Assembly: GCF_000739375.1 (NCBI RefSeq) | Contig: NZ_CP006704.1 | Coordinates: 4,836,001 to 4,900,000 of the forward strand | Direction: 5' to 3' | Source of the DNA: Comamonas testosteroni TK102 | GTDB taxonomy: Bacteria > Pseudomonadota > Gammaproteobacteria > Burkholderiales > Burkholderiaceae_C | Length of the DNA: 64,000 nt | Shown here: positions 43,878 to 55,584 of the stretch, piece by piece | Numbering within the stretch: the stretch's first letter is position 1 | How the letters are laid out: the number at the start of each line of letters is the position of its first letter | Notes under the pieces: generated by a model | The model's database searches: none | The model's input: only the letters and a program-made list of their open reading frames with translations | What the model was told of the DNA's origin: nothing | Program-made: the position numbers and the translations under genes

Positions 43878-45215
43878 ATGCCTTCCGCTTCGGACACCCC
43901 CACCCCTGCGCTCGCCCCCACTGGCCGGAACCCGCGCCAGGAACCTGTGCTGGACCAGCCTCTGCGCTCGGACGCCAGCCCCCTGCCTGCCTCCATCGCC
44001 GGAGCCTTTGCAGCAGCGGCCTATTCCATGCAGCACAGCCTGCAGCACGAGGCCGGGCAGACCGCTGCGCCCGAAGAGGAGGACAGCGGTCTGCTGCCTC
44101 AGCTCTATGCCAGCCGCCTGAACCCGCGCTCGCGCGACTTCTACCTGGCCCAGTTCAAGCGCTTTGACGCCCTGGACCGCAGCCTGCCCAGCTGGAATAT
44201 GGCGGCCGCCTTGCTGACCCTGGCATGGTGCAGCCTGCACGGCCTGTGGCGCGAGGCTGCCAAATACTTCGCAGCCGTCACGGCAGCCGCGCTGATCTGG
44301 TGGTTCGGCCTGCGTCCTGCCCTGCCCGAGGCCATGGCTCTGGGCCTGGGCATTGCGCTGTGGCTGGTCGCCGTGGCCGTGCCCGGCCTGCTGGGCAATG
44401 GCTGGTACTGGCGCAAGATCAGGGCCCAGACGCTGCAGGCGATCACGGACGCGCCCAATATGGCCGCAGCCCATGCCAACCTGCAGGAGCAGGCTGCAGC
44501 GCCGCGCAACAGGACTGCCGCCATGCTGGTTCTGGCCCTGCCTGTGGCCGCAGCCGCAGGCGCAGGCATGGCACTGCTGCCCGCCGAAAATCCGGCACCG
44601 CTGCCAAACGCGGAACCTGCAGCCATCACCAGGCCCGCAGCCGACAGCGCCACCAGCGCCGCCGCCCCTCGCACCATGGCAAGCCCGGTCCCGGCAGCTC
44701 CTGCCGCCGCTGCCACCCAACCCGAGTCCCGCCCGCCAGAGCCGGCGTCCACCGCAGCAGCCGAGACGGGCGCCAGCGCCGGCAAAGCGGCGCCCCAAGC
44801 CCCTGCCCTGGTGCCAGACAAGACAGCGGCCCAAGCCGAGCCCAGCGAAAAACCGCCGGCAACACCGGCTGACAAGCCCGCCGCCAAGCCTGCGGCGGAG
44901 CCCAAAGAGCAGCCCGTAAAAGCCGCGTCAAAAGAAGTGCCGCAAACCGGCACGGATCTGGTTGCAGGCAAGTTCTATCTGAATCTGGGCGTCTACTCGG
45001 AGGCCCGCAATGCCGAGAAGATCGTGGCCCAGCTGAACCAGTCCAAGCTGCCCGCACTGACGCAGAAGATGGCCAGCAACAAAGGCGAAGTCATCCGGGT
45101 ACGCAGCGGCCCCTTCGAAAGCCGCAAGCGCGCCGAAAAGGCCGCGCGCAAGCTGCAGGCAGCGAATATCGAGGCAGGCATCTTTCAGAGTGCGGACGGA
45201 ACCCACAAGCCATAG
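43878..45215 (+). CDS. DUF2628-like membrane protein with C-terminal SPOR domain
   Basis: 445 aa. An N-terminal cytoplasmic part precedes four hydrophobic segments (around WNMAAALLTLAWCSLHGL, FAAVTAAALIWWFGL, LGIALWLVAVAVPGLL and AMLVLALPVAAAAGAGMALL), then a long Pro/Ala-rich periplasmic linker and a SPOR domain from about GKFYLNLGVYSEARNAEKI to AANIEAGIFQ. SPOR domains bind denuded peptidoglycan at the septum, so a cell-division or envelope role is likely. It begins just after the fahA terminator. Confidence 0.82.
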   Translation: MPSASDTPTPALAPTGRNPRQEPVLDQPLRSDASPLPASIAGAFAAAAYSMQHSLQHEAGQTAAPEEEDSGLLPQLYASRLNPRSRDFYLAQFKRFDALDRSLPSWNMAAALLTLAWCSLHGLWREAAKYFAAVTAAALIWWFGLRPALPEAMALGLGIALWLVAVAVPGLLGNGWYWRKIRAQTLQAITDAPNMAAAHANLQEQAAAPRNRTAAMLVLALPVAAAAGAGMALLPAENPAPLPNAEPAAITRPAADSATSAAAPRTMASPVPAAPAAAATQPESRPPEPASTAAAETGASAGKAAPQAPALVPDKTAAQAEPSEKPPATPADKPAAKPAAEPKEQPVKAASKEVPQTGTDLVAGKFYLNLGVYSEARNAEKIVAQLNQSKLPALTQKMASNKGEVIRVRSGPFESRKRAEKAARKLQAANIEAGIFQSADGTHKP

Positions 45216-45377
45216 GCCAGACGTAAGCACGCCAGAAATTGATGCAAAAACACCTTCAATCCTTTGATGGTATTGCGCTTACAGCTATCAATTTCGATAA
45301 CCACCTTGTTGCACCCGCTTGCATATCGGGGCCTGGTCTGGCAGGCGCGGGTACCTGGGGGCGCTATGGTGTGGGGC

Positions 45378-45725
45378 ATGAAGCATCGAACCACTCCTTT
45401 GCCAATTTCCACCCGCGCCTTGCTGGGCCTGACCGGTGCCACTGCGGCCTTGCTGATGGCCGGCTGCGCCAGCCATGGCGCAGCCACCGACGGCACGCGC
45501 GCGCCGCCTGCACGCCAGCTGCAGGTATGCCATGCCGAACCGGTACAGATCTATCTGGGCCACAACACCGTGGCGTCGACGCTGGAAACCATCCGCCAGA
45601 AGTCCGGCTCTTACCTGCTGCGCGTGCTGCGCGAAGGTCAGCCCGCCACCATGGACTACAACCAGGAGCGCCTGAACGTCATCACCAATGACGCTGGCAA
45701 GATCACGGCGCTGCGCTGCGGCTGA
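45378..45725 (+). CDS. Lipoprotein with peptidase inhibitor I78-like domain
   Basis: 115 aa. The signal peptide ends in a lipobox (LLMAGC, Cys near residue 26), and the C-terminal domain TLETIRQKSGSYLLRVLREG, then MDYNQERLNVITNDAGKI, ending ALRCG, matches the I78 inhibitor pattern with a terminal conserved Cys. Such proteins may protect the envelope from proteases. The upstream open frame is leader; ATG 45378 is the sensible start. Convergent with hemW. Confidence 0.78.
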   Translation: MKHRTTPLPISTRALLGLTGATAALLMAGCASHGAATDGTRAPPARQLQVCHAEPVQIYLGHNTVASTLETIRQKSGSYLLRVLREGQPATMDYNQERLNVITNDAGKITALRCG

Positions 45726-45740
45726 TTCTCCTTGCCGGGC

Positions 45741-46970
45741 CTACAGGAACATTTCCTGCAGGTCGCTGAGGAAGTCGAAGCCACGCTCGGTCGGCACCAC
45801 ACGGCCCAGGTCGCGCGTGATCAGGCCCTTGGCCTGCGCCTGATCCAGTCCCTTGGCGATGGCTGACATGGGCAGGCCCGTGCGCTCCATGAACTCCTGC
45901 AGCGCGAAACCGCCGCGCAGGCGCAACGCGTTGAGCATGTATTCGAACGGCAGCTCTGCGCGCTTGACCTCGTTGTCCTGCGCCAGCGGCGTGCCGGCCA
46001 GCGCCATGTCCATATAGCGAGCCGGATCGCGGAAACGCACCTGACGCACGATGCGATGGGCAAAGCTCAGCTTGCTGTGCGCACCCGCGCCAATGCCCAG
46101 ATAGTCGCCGAACTGCCAGTAGTTGCTATTGTGAAAGCACTGGTGGCCTTCCTTGGCATAGGCCGAGACTTCGTAGCGCTGCATGCCGGCTCCCAGGGTG
46201 CTGGCCGTGATCAGGTCCAGCATCTCATAGGCCGTATCGTCCTCGGGCACCAGGGGCGGGTATTTGGCGAAATAGGTGTTGGGCTCGATAGTCAGGTGAT
46301 AGATCGACAGATGCGGCGGCGCAAACGCCAGCGCGGTGTCCACATCGCGCTGCAGATCGGCAAGACTCTGGCCGGGCAGCGCATACATCAGGTCGATATT
46401 GAAGGTCTCGAAATTGTCGGCTGCCTCGCGCACTGCCGCCTGGGCCTGCGCGGCGTCGTGCACGCGGCCCACGGCCTGCAGATAGCGGTCGTCAAAGCTC
46501 TGCACCCCTATGGACAGACGGTTCACACCGGCCGCCCGGAAAGCCTTGAAGCGGTCCTTCTCGAAGGTGCCGGGGTTGGCCTCCATCGTGATCTCGCAAT
46601 CGGGCTCCATGCGCAGACGCGCACGCAGACCGGCAATCAGCTTGTCTATGGACTCGGGCGAGAACAGGCTGGGCGTGCCCCCGCCCATGAAGACGCTGTG
46701 CACCGTGCGCCCCCAGATCAGCGGCAGTGCGCTCTCCAGATCGGCCATCAGGGCATCGATATAGCGGTCCTCGGGCAGGGCATCCCCCTTGGCCCAGGCA
46801 TGCGAGTTGAAGTCGCAATACGGGCATTTCTTGAGACACCAGGGCAGATGCACATACAGCGACAGCGGCGGCAGGCTGCCCAGCTGCAGCGTGCCAGGCC
46901 GCATGTAATGCTGAATATCGCGCTGCACCGCCGCTTCGGCAGTCTCTGTTTGAGGCTGAATGGGGATCAT
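45741..46970 (-). CDS. hemW: Heme chaperone HemW (radical SAM)
   Basis: 409-residue member of the HemN-like radical SAM family; HemW binds haem and delivers it rather than oxidising coproporphyrinogen. The cluster cysteines are Cys45, Cys49 and Cys52 (WCLKKCPYCDF), followed by VFMGGGTPSLFSPE and the C-terminal HemN domain. It is the distal gene of the conserved rdgB-hemW block on the minus strand. Confidence 0.93.
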   Translation of the reverse strand: MIPIQPQTETAEAAVQRDIQHYMRPGTLQLGSLPPLSLYVHLPWCLKKCPYCDFNSHAWAKGDALPEDRYIDALMADLESALPLIWGRTVHSVFMGGGTPSLFSPESIDKLIAGLRARLRMEPDCEITMEANPGTFEKDRFKAFRAAGVNRLSIGVQSFDDRYLQAVGRVHDAAQAQAAVREAADNFETFNIDLMYALPGQSLADLQRDVDTALAFAPPHLSIYHLTIEPNTYFAKYPPLVPEDDTAYEMLDLITASTLGAGMQRYEVSAYAKEGHQCFHNSNYWQFGDYLGIGAGAHSKLSFAHRIVRQVRFRDPARYMDMALAGTPLAQDNEVKRAELPFEYMLNALRLRGGFALQEFMERTGLPMSAIAKGLDQAQAKGLITRDLGRVVPTERGFDFLSDLQEMFL

Positions 46971-47033
46971 GGGAAATATGCTTTTCTAGCGCAAACAAAA
47001 CCGACGCCGCTAAAACTGGCACAGCCCCAGCTC

Positions 47034-47161
47034 AGAGATGCCTGGCAAGGGCCGCCCCCAGAGAGGGCATCGTCCCCCTTCCATAGCGCACAGCGCGTAG
47101 AGAAAGGGGCGCCCGGCTAGGGGGAAGGCGCGGGGCCGTCTAGGCAGAGCGCCTCAGGGGG
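47034..47161 (-). repeat. Stop-codon-abutting repeat, copy 9
   Basis: GATGCCTGGCAAGGGCCGCC to GCGCCTCAGGGGG, directly against the TAA stop of rdgB, 30 kb from the other copies but in the same orientation to its gene. It contains an extra GGGGCGCCCGGCTAGGGGG segment. Confidence 0.8.
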
Positions 47162-47764
47162 TTACAGCCAGCGCTCTTTCACCATCTCGATCATGGTGCG
47201 CGAAGAACGACCACGATGGCTGTGGGCATGCTTGAGTTCGGGCGTCATCTCGGCAAAGGTCAGGCCCAGCTCGGGGATCAGCAGTACCGGGTCAAAGCCG
47301 AAGCCATTGCTGCCACGGCGCTCGGTCGTGAGCAGGGCCTGCACACGCCCCACGGCAATCAGCGGCTCGGGGTCCTTGGGCGAGCGCACGCCTACCAGGG
47401 TGCTGACCATGGCGGCACGGCGATTGACCACGCCCTGCATCTGCTCGAGCAGCGCGCGCACATTGTTGTCGTCGCTTTTCTCGTAGCCGAACTGGGTGCA
47501 ATAGTAGGCCGTATCTACGCCGGGCAGACCGCCGAAATGATCCACGCACATGCCGGCGTCATCGGCAATGGCAGGCAAGCCGGTCTTCTCGGCCGCAAAG
47601 CGCGCCTTGGACAGCGCATTCTCGACAAACGTGCCATAGGGCTCGGGAGCTTCGCCTTCGAACAGATCGCCCTGGCGAATCAGCTCCACGCCCAGCGGGG
47701 CAAACATGGCCTGCAACTCGACGAGCTTGCCGCGGTTGTTGGATGCCAGCACAATTTTCATCAT
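47162..47764 (-). CDS. rdgB: Non-canonical purine NTP pyrophosphatase (RdgB/HAM1)
   Basis: 200-residue house-cleaning enzyme that hydrolyses dITP and XTP. Motifs: KIVLASNNRGKLVELQ, TFVENALSKARFAAEKTGLPAIADDAG and GFGFDPVLLIPELGLTFAEM. ATG 47764 or the adjacent ATG 47761 may be used. The gene usually next to it, rph (RNase PH), is absent: only 90 bp separate it from the phosphatase gene. Confidence 0.95.
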   Translation of the reverse strand: MMKIVLASNNRGKLVELQAMFAPLGVELIRQGDLFEGEAPEPYGTFVENALSKARFAAEKTGLPAIADDAGMCVDHFGGLPGVDTAYYCTQFGYEKSDDNNVRALLEQMQGVVNRRAAMVSTLVGVRSPKDPEPLIAVGRVQALLTTERRGSNGFGFDPVLLIPELGLTFAEMTPELKHAHSHRGRSSRTMIEMVKERWL

Positions 47765-47854
47765 AAAAATCCATGCAAACGCTTGTGGCGATTGCGCAAT
47801 CAGCTATTGATTCAGTAGTTTCAAGCCCAGGCCTGCTGCAGCCTGCAACCCGAT

Positions 47855-48760
47855 TCAGGTCTTGGCTTTCTGGCGCTGTGCCGAGCGGCGTATGGCCTCG
47901 TTGATTTCGGCGATCGATCGCTCGATGGCCGCGTCGTCGAGCTCATCCTCGCAGTCTTCGAGCGGCCCCACCTGTATCGTGGACTCAAAGCCCTGATCCT
48001 CGATCTCCTGGGTGGAGATGGAGGACGGTTCGAAATTATTCGGTGTTTCCCATACCAGTGCCAGCACGGTGACATTGTCGCTGCTGTCCCCGGCGCGTTT
48101 GAGAGCGGTGTCGACCAGCATGGGCACAAAGTGGGCCACGGCCTTGCCGTTCATGATCTGGAGAATTTCCGGCGTCGGCACCGATCCCCAGAGTCCGTCC
48201 GAGCACAGCATCAGCTGATCGCCCTCCTCCAGCCGCCTGGTCTCGCTCACATCGAAGATGGGCTTGGAGGGCGAGCCCAGGCAGGTGAACAGCACATTGC
48301 GGTTGGCCTGGGCGAGCACGGTCGAGACCTTGCGCATCTCGGTGTACGAGTGGTCGCGCGTGCGCTCCACGAGCTGCCCCTCGCGCACCCAGTACAGGCG
48401 CGAGTCGCCGCAATGAATCCAGGTCACCTTGCCTTCCTGCAGCACCGCCGCCACCAGCGTGGTGCGCGGCGTGTCCATCATGCCCTTGGTGCTGGCATAG
48501 CGCAGGATCTGGCGATGGGCCAGCAGCAGCGCCTCTTCCAGGAACGCGGCCGGATCTTCCACCAGTGGCCTGGCCTTCTGCTGAAACAACGTGGAAACCA
48601 CCTGCAGTGCAATCTGCGCGGCCACCTCGCCGTCCGGATGCCCGCCCATCCCGTCCGCCAGCACGAACAGCGCCGCCTCTCGCGTGTAGCAGTAGCCCAT
48701 GCGGTCTTCGTTGAGGGCACGGCCTCCGCGGCGGCTGAGCTGGAAGACGGAAAATTTCAT
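47855..48760 (-). CDS. PP2C-type serine/threonine protein phosphatase
   Basis: 301 aa with the PP2C metal-binding motifs: EDRMGYC, VLADGMGGHPDGEVAAQ, CGDSRLYWVREGQL, MLCSDGLWGSV and SSDNVTVLALVW. It lacks transmembrane segments, and the C-terminal tail after about 250 is acidic. Its start overlaps the kinase stop by 4 bp (ATGA), so kinase and phosphatase are made as a pair. Confidence 0.95.
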   Translation of the reverse strand: MKFSVFQLSRRGGRALNEDRMGYCYTREAALFVLADGMGGHPDGEVAAQIALQVVSTLFQQKARPLVEDPAAFLEEALLLAHRQILRYASTKGMMDTPRTTLVAAVLQEGKVTWIHCGDSRLYWVREGQLVERTRDHSYTEMRKVSTVLAQANRNVLFTCLGSPSKPIFDVSETRRLEEGDQLMLCSDGLWGSVPTPEILQIMNGKAVAHFVPMLVDTALKRAGDSSDNVTVLALVWETPNNFEPSSISTQEIEDQGFESTIQVGPLEDCEDELDDAAIERSIAEINEAIRRSAQRQKAKT

Positions 48761-49788
48761 GGTTTGCGATTGCTGTCGGTCACCGCTCCACGTTCGGAGC
48801 CGCCGAGTTTCTGAAGATTCTTCCTGGCGTCATGCACCATATTGTCGAACTGCATGCGCATGCGCTCCTGCACGCTGAGCTTGGTATAGCGACGCTCGCC
48901 CTCGCGGCTCAGCTCTTTTTGCAGGGCAAACACCGACTGCGGGCGCGAGAGCGGGTCCATGGCCATGCACCATTCCACCACCTCGATCAGATTGTCCGAA
49001 TACACGCCGCGCAGCTTGTTCAGGGCCAGGGCCAGGCGGTCCTTGTCCTGACGCTGCGGTGCTTCGTTGGGCGGTATGCCCTGCATGCAGGCATAGATGC
49101 AGGCGCCAATGGCGTAGATATCGGTCCAGGGACCCAGCTGGGAGTCGCGCCGATACATCTCCGGGGCGGCAAAGCCAGGGGTGTACATGGGACGAATGAA
49201 GTTTCCCTCTTTCGACAGCACTTCGCGCGCCGCGCCGAAATCGATCAGCACGGCCTTGTCGTCATTGGTGATGAAGATATTGGCGGGCTTGATGTCCAGG
49301 TGCAGCATCTTGTGCTGATGCACGATGCGCAGGCCGCGCAGCACCTCGTCAAACAGGGAGCGGATGGTCGACTCTCTGAAGACCTTCTCGGCCTTGAGCT
49401 CGCGCGCCGTGACGATGAACTCCTGCAGGGTCGCCCCTTCCAGGTAGTTCATCACCATGTAGACGGTTTCGTTTTCGCGAAAGAAATTCAGCACGCTCAC
49501 CACGGAGGCGTGCGAGATCTGCGCCAGCGAGCGCCCTTCCTCGAAAAAGCTCTTGAGCCCGAGGCGATACAGGGACAACTTCTCTGGCGCCACGACGGGC
49601 TGCAGTTCGGCGGGCGCCCGAGTGGCAAGCGAAGCAGGCAGATACTCCTTGATCGCTACCTGCTGGCCATCGCCATCCAGAGCCAGGTAGACAATCCCGA
49701 ACCCCCCCGAGGAAATCCTGCGTACCACCCGGTATCCGCCTATGGTGCTGCCCGGCGGTAGGGGCGCTGGCTTGTTTTTAGTAGACAT
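48757..49788 (-). CDS. Serine/threonine protein kinase (bacterial Hanks type)
   Basis: 343 aa. Gly-loop SSGGFGIVYLA (about 27-37), catalytic Lys47 in VAIKEYL, HLDIKPANIF with Asp165, and DFG at 183-185. The residue before the catalytic Asp is Leu, not Arg (HLD), so it is a non-RD kinase that may be active without activation-loop phosphorylation. The APE-like segment is FAAPEMYRRD. No transmembrane or PASTA domain is present. Its neighbour yicC is divergent with a 74-bp spacer. Confidence 0.95.
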   Translation of the reverse strand: MSTKNKPAPLPPGSTIGGYRVVRRISSGGFGIVYLALDGDGQQVAIKEYLPASLATRAPAELQPVVAPEKLSLYRLGLKSFFEEGRSLAQISHASVVSVLNFFRENETVYMVMNYLEGATLQEFIVTARELKAEKVFRESTIRSLFDEVLRGLRIVHQHKMLHLDIKPANIFITNDDKAVLIDFGAAREVLSKEGNFIRPMYTPGFAAPEMYRRDSQLGPWTDIYAIGACIYACMQGIPPNEAPQRQDKDRLALALNKLRGVYSDNLIEVVEWCMAMDPLSRPQSVFALQKELSREGERRYTKLSVQERMRMQFDNMVHDARKNLQKLGGSERGAVTDSNRKP

Positions 49789-49862
49789 TTTTTACCGGTA
49801 AACCTCAAGGATGATTCGAAACCCGGATAATCGGGAAATTGCAAGCATCCATCAAAAGTCCA

Positions 49863-50771
49863 ATGCCAGTTTACAGCATGACCGGATACGCCAGTGCCCA
49901 GCACAGCGCATCCGCTGAGGGTGGTCAAGAGTCCCAGTCCAACAGCCGTCTGGGCCTTGAGATCCGCGCGGTCAATAGCCGCTTTCTGGATTTGTCCTTC
50001 CGCCTTCCCGACGAACTGCGCGCCCTTGAGCCGGCCCTGCGCTCCTTGCTCACTGCGCGCCTCAAGCGCGGCAAGGTCGAAGTGCGTGCCGCCATCGACG
50101 TCTCCAGCAACCAATCCCTCCCCCTTCCTGCTGCCTCTCAGCTGCAACGCCTGCTGAGCCTGCAGGACGCCGTCCAGGCCTGGCTGCCCAAGGCACGTGA
50201 CCTGTCCGTGGCCGACGCGCTGCGTCTGTGCAGCGGCACCGGTGCAGCCACCACGGACTGGAGCGAAATCGCTCCGGCCCTGGCCGAACAGGCCATCACC
50301 GACCTGCTCGCAGCTCGTGCCCGCGAGGGCGAACGCCTGGCCGACATGCTGCTCGACCGCATCAAGCAGCTGCGCGCGCTGGCCAAGACCGCCGTGCCTC
50401 TGGTGCCGCAGCTGGTGGAGCAGCAGCGCCAGAAGTTTCTGGAGCGCTGGAAGGAAGCCATGGCCCTGGGCGAAGGCTCGGTGGCCCCCGAGGCCGCCCG
50501 GGATCGCGCCCTAGCCGAAGCCACGGCCTTTGCCATCCGCATCGATGTGGCCGAAGAAGTCACGCGTCTGGGCTCTCACCTCGACGAAATCGAGCGTCTG
50601 CTCAAAAAGGGCGGCGACATCGGCAAGCGTCTGGACTTCCTGATCCAGGAACTGCACCGCGAAGCCAACACGCTTGGCTCCAAATCAGCCACGCTGGAGC
50701 TGACCCGCATCAGCGTCGACATGAAGGTGCTGATCGAGCAAATGCGCGAACAAGTGCAGAACATCGAGTAA
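49863..50771 (+). CDS. YicC/YloC family endoribonuclease
   Basis: 302 aa. The start [30 protein letters not shown] and the C-terminal [20 protein letters not shown] followed by [18 protein letters not shown] are the family hallmarks. YicC proteins cleave RNA and are linked to sRNA turnover. First of the yicC-gmk-rpoZ run; ATG 49863 is chosen over an upstream in-frame codon because it gives the canonical N-terminus. Confidence 0.95.
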   Translation: MPVYSMTGYASAQHSASAEGGQESQSNSRLGLEIRAVNSRFLDLSFRLPDELRALEPALRSLLTARLKRGKVEVRAAIDVSSNQSLPLPAASQLQRLLSLQDAVQAWLPKARDLSVADALRLCSGTGAATTDWSEIAPALAEQAITDLLAARAREGERLADMLLDRIKQLRALAKTAVPLVPQLVEQQRQKFLERWKEAMALGEGSVAPEAARDRALAEATAFAIRIDVAEEVTRLGSHLDEIERLLKKGGDIGKRLDFLIQELHREANTLGSKSATLELTRISVDMKVLIEQMREQVQNIE

Positions 50772-50832
50772 GCAAGCCCTGGGCGTACCCACACCGTACG
50801 CTCGATTCGTGCCCAAAGTCATGCCCAAAGTC

Positions 50833-51462
50833 ATGGACCATCCCGGAAATCTATTTGTCGTGTCGGCACCCAGCGGTGCCGGCAAATCCTCCCTGGTACG
50901 CGCCCTGCGTGAATTCGACGCACGCGTCTACCCCTCCGTCTCTCACACCACGCGCGCGCCGCGCGGCCAGGAAAAGCATGGCCGTGAGTACTACTTCATC
51001 TCGGACGCCGAGTTCGACGCCATGGTCGCCAACAACGGCTTTGTCGAATGGGCCAATGTGCACAGCCGCCGCTACGGCACGGCCAAGAGGTCTCTGGAAG
51101 AGCGCATCCAGAGCGGCACCGATGTGCTGCTCGAGATCGACTACCAGGGTGCCCTGCAGGTCAAGCAGGCCTTTCCCAATGCCGTGCTGATCTTCATCCT
51201 GCCGCCCAGCTGGGACGAGCTGCGCGCGCGCCTGGAAAATCGCGGCGAGGATGCACCCGAAGTCATTGAGATGCGCCTGAAGAACGCCGAAGAGGAAATG
51301 GCGCAGGTCGCAAAATTCGACTTCGTTATAATCAACGAACTGTTTGAGAGTGCGCTCTTTGATCTCAAGGCGATCATTCACGCGCAACGCCTCAAATATG
51401 CGGCCCAGCGGCGCCTTCGCGCCGACACCTTCGAGTCGCTCAATATCCCTGAATCCAACTGA
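50833..51462 (+). CDS. gmk: Guanylate kinase
   Basis: 209 aa from the ATG at 50833; ATG 50821 and GTG 50809 are alternatives within a 12-bp tandem repeat. P-loop [18 protein letters not shown]-binding [19 protein letters not shown] and [14 protein letters not shown], and [15 protein letters not shown]. Converts GMP to GDP. Between yicC and rpoZ as in most proteobacteria. Confidence 0.95.
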   Translation: MDHPGNLFVVSAPSGAGKSSLVRALREFDARVYPSVSHTTRAPRGQEKHGREYYFISDAEFDAMVANNGFVEWANVHSRRYGTAKRSLEERIQSGTDVLLEIDYQGALQVKQAFPNAVLIFILPPSWDELRARLENRGEDAPEVIEMRLKNAEEEMAQVAKFDFVIINELFESALFDLKAIIHAQRLKYAAQRRLRADTFESLNIPESN

Positions 51463-51480
51463 CCGTTCCCGGAGTTCCTG

Positions 51481-51684
51481 ATGGCACGCATTACTGTTGA
51501 AGATAGCCTGGAGCAGATCCCCAACCGCTTCCAGCTCGTTTTGGCCGCGACTTACCGCGCCCGCATGCTCAATCAAGGCCACACCCCCAAGATTGAAACC
51601 AAGAACAAGGCCAGCGTTACCGCCCTGCGTGAAATCGCAGACGGCAAGGTAGGCCTGGAAATGCTGAAGAAGGTGCCGGGTTAA
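51481..51684 (+). CDS. rpoZ: DNA-directed RNA polymerase omega subunit
   Basis: 67-residue omega subunit, starting [20 protein letters not shown] with AATYRARML and [17 protein letters not shown]. It stabilises beta' and, with DksA, carries ppGpp site 1. A terminator separates it from spoT, 104 bp downstream. Confidence 0.97.
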   Translation: MARITVEDSLEQIPNRFQLVLAATYRARMLNQGHTPKIETKNKASVTALREIADGKVGLEMLKKVPG

Positions 51685-51716
51685 GCTGTTGCATCGCAGC
51701 ACCAAAACAGACAATT

Positions 51717-51742
51717 AAGCACCGCTCGTCGGTGCTTTTTTG
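51717..51742 (+). terminator. Rho-independent terminator of rpoZ
   Basis: AGCACCG and CGGTGCT arms with a CTCGT loop and TTTTTTG tail. spoT therefore probably also has its own promoter. Confidence 0.85.
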
Positions 51743-51788
51743 TACCTATCACCTTGCACTCGGTACTTGCAGGCTACATTTAAGGAAT

Positions 51789-54044
<2,256 letters not shown>

Positions 54045-54060
54045 TCTCTTACATGCTCCA

Positions 54061-54087
54061 CAAGGCCGCCTCGGGCGGCCTTTTTCA
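54061..54087 (+). terminator. Rho-independent terminator of spoT
   Basis: AAGGCCGCC and GGCGGCCTT arms with a TCG loop and a T-run. Confidence 0.85.
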
Positions 54088-54164
54088 TGGGTGAAAGATT
54101 TTGTTGCATTCTGCGCGCGCCATCGCGCCCTGCAAGGGCCTGCCGGCCACGACAGCAGGCGACA

Positions 54165-55502
54165 ATGGCATTCATGCTCCAAACCGCACCTTCGCTCCTG
54201 AATGCCCGCCAGCAGCTGCTGATCGCCGCCATTGCGGCAGCCCTGCTCGCAGGCTGCGCCACCCGGCCCGAACCTCCTGCTGCGGCCGCGCCCGAGCCGG
54301 TGATCGCCGCCAAGGCAGAGCAAGCCTCGGGCGAGCCGGCAGCAGCGGAAAACCCCATACAGGCCCGCAACTTCGCGCACTGGAAGCAGGAATTCGCCCC
54401 GCGAGCACGCGCCGCGGGCATTTCGGAACGCACGCTTGGCAGTGCCCTGGCCGGCGCCAAGCTGCAGCCCAGCATCGTCAAGCTCGACCGCTCCCAGCCC
54501 GAGTTCACACGCACGCCCTGGCAATACCTGGATAGCGCCGTCTCCGCACAGCGCATCAAGACCGGCAAGCTCAAGATGCAGGAACACGGCGCCAGCCTGC
54601 AGGCGGCCAGCCAGCGCTATGGCGTGCCAGCACCGGTGATTGCCGCCATCTGGGGCATGGAAAGCAATTACGGCAGCAACTTCGGCAGCTTCTCGGCCGT
54701 GGATGCGCTGGCCACTCTGGCCTTCGACGGCCGCCGTGCCGAGTGGGCACAAAAAGAGCTGATTGCCGCGCTGCGCATCATCGACAACGGCGATATCGAC
54801 GCCGCTCACATGATCAGCTCCTGGGCGGGCGCCATGGGCAACACCCAGTTCCTGCCCTCGGTATTCCTGCAATATGCCGTGGATGCCGACGGAGACGGCC
54901 GCCGCGACATCTGGGGCTCCATGGCCGACGTGGCCGCATCCACGGCCAACTATCTGGCCAGCGCGGGCTGGAACGCCAGCGAGCCCTGGGGGATCGAAGT
55001 GCGCCTGCCGGCCAATTTCGACTACGCGCGCGCCGAACTCGCCACGCGCCAGAACAGCCCGGCCTGGGCCGCAGAAGGCGTGCAGGCCGTGAACGGCCAG
55101 GCCTTGCCCGCCATGGCCGGCGCCAGCATCATCGCGCCGGCCGGCGCTCGCGGCCCGGCCTTCATGGTGGGCAGCAACTTCCGCGCCATCCTGCGCTACA
55201 ACAACTCCACCAACTATGCGCTGGCCGTGAGCCTGCTCGCCTCGCAGCTGGCAGGCAATGGCGGCGTCAACGCCGAGTGGCCGCGCGAGCTCGGCGCCCT
55301 GACGCGGGAGCAGACCAAGGCGCTGCAGACCGCACTCACCCAGCGCGGCTTTGCCACCGGCACCGCCGACGGCGTGATGGGTCCAGCCACCCGGGCCGGG
55401 CTGCGCCAATACCAGCAAAGCGAGGGCCTGGTGGCAGACGGCTACCCCACGCTGGAGCTGCTGCAACGCCTGCAGGCTGGCAACCTATCTCAAAAACAAT
55501 AG
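54165..55502 (+). CDS. Lytic murein transglycosylase B family lipoprotein
   Basis: 445 aa. Signal peptide with lipobox (ALLAGCATRPE), then an MltB-type glycosidase domain with the catalytic Glu in IAAIWGMESNYGSNFG and MISSWAGAMGNTQFLPSVFL, and a C-terminal PG_binding_1 domain (LTQRGFATGTADGVMGPATR). It trims peptidoglycan in the periplasm. ATG 54174 is an alternative start. It sits between spoT and greB, which are often adjacent in this order. Confidence 0.93.
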   Translation: MAFMLQTAPSLLNARQQLLIAAIAAALLAGCATRPEPPAAAAPEPVIAAKAEQASGEPAAAENPIQARNFAHWKQEFAPRARAAGISERTLGSALAGAKLQPSIVKLDRSQPEFTRTPWQYLDSAVSAQRIKTGKLKMQEHGASLQAASQRYGVPAPVIAAIWGMESNYGSNFGSFSAVDALATLAFDGRRAEWAQKELIAALRIIDNGDIDAAHMISSWAGAMGNTQFLPSVFLQYAVDADGDGRRDIWGSMADVAASTANYLASAGWNASEPWGIEVRLPANFDYARAELATRQNSPAWAAEGVQAVNGQALPAMAGASIIAPAGARGPAFMVGSNFRAILRYNNSTNYALAVSLLASQLAGNGGVNAEWPRELGALTREQTKALQTALTQRGFATGTADGVMGPATRAGLRQYQQSEGLVADGYPTLELLQRLQAGNLSQKQ

Positions 55503-55584
55503 CGTTTAGCGCTTGATGATCAACGAATTCAATACCAAAACCATCTGAAATCATTGAACCTCAAGTGAGTGCAGCTCACAAAAC

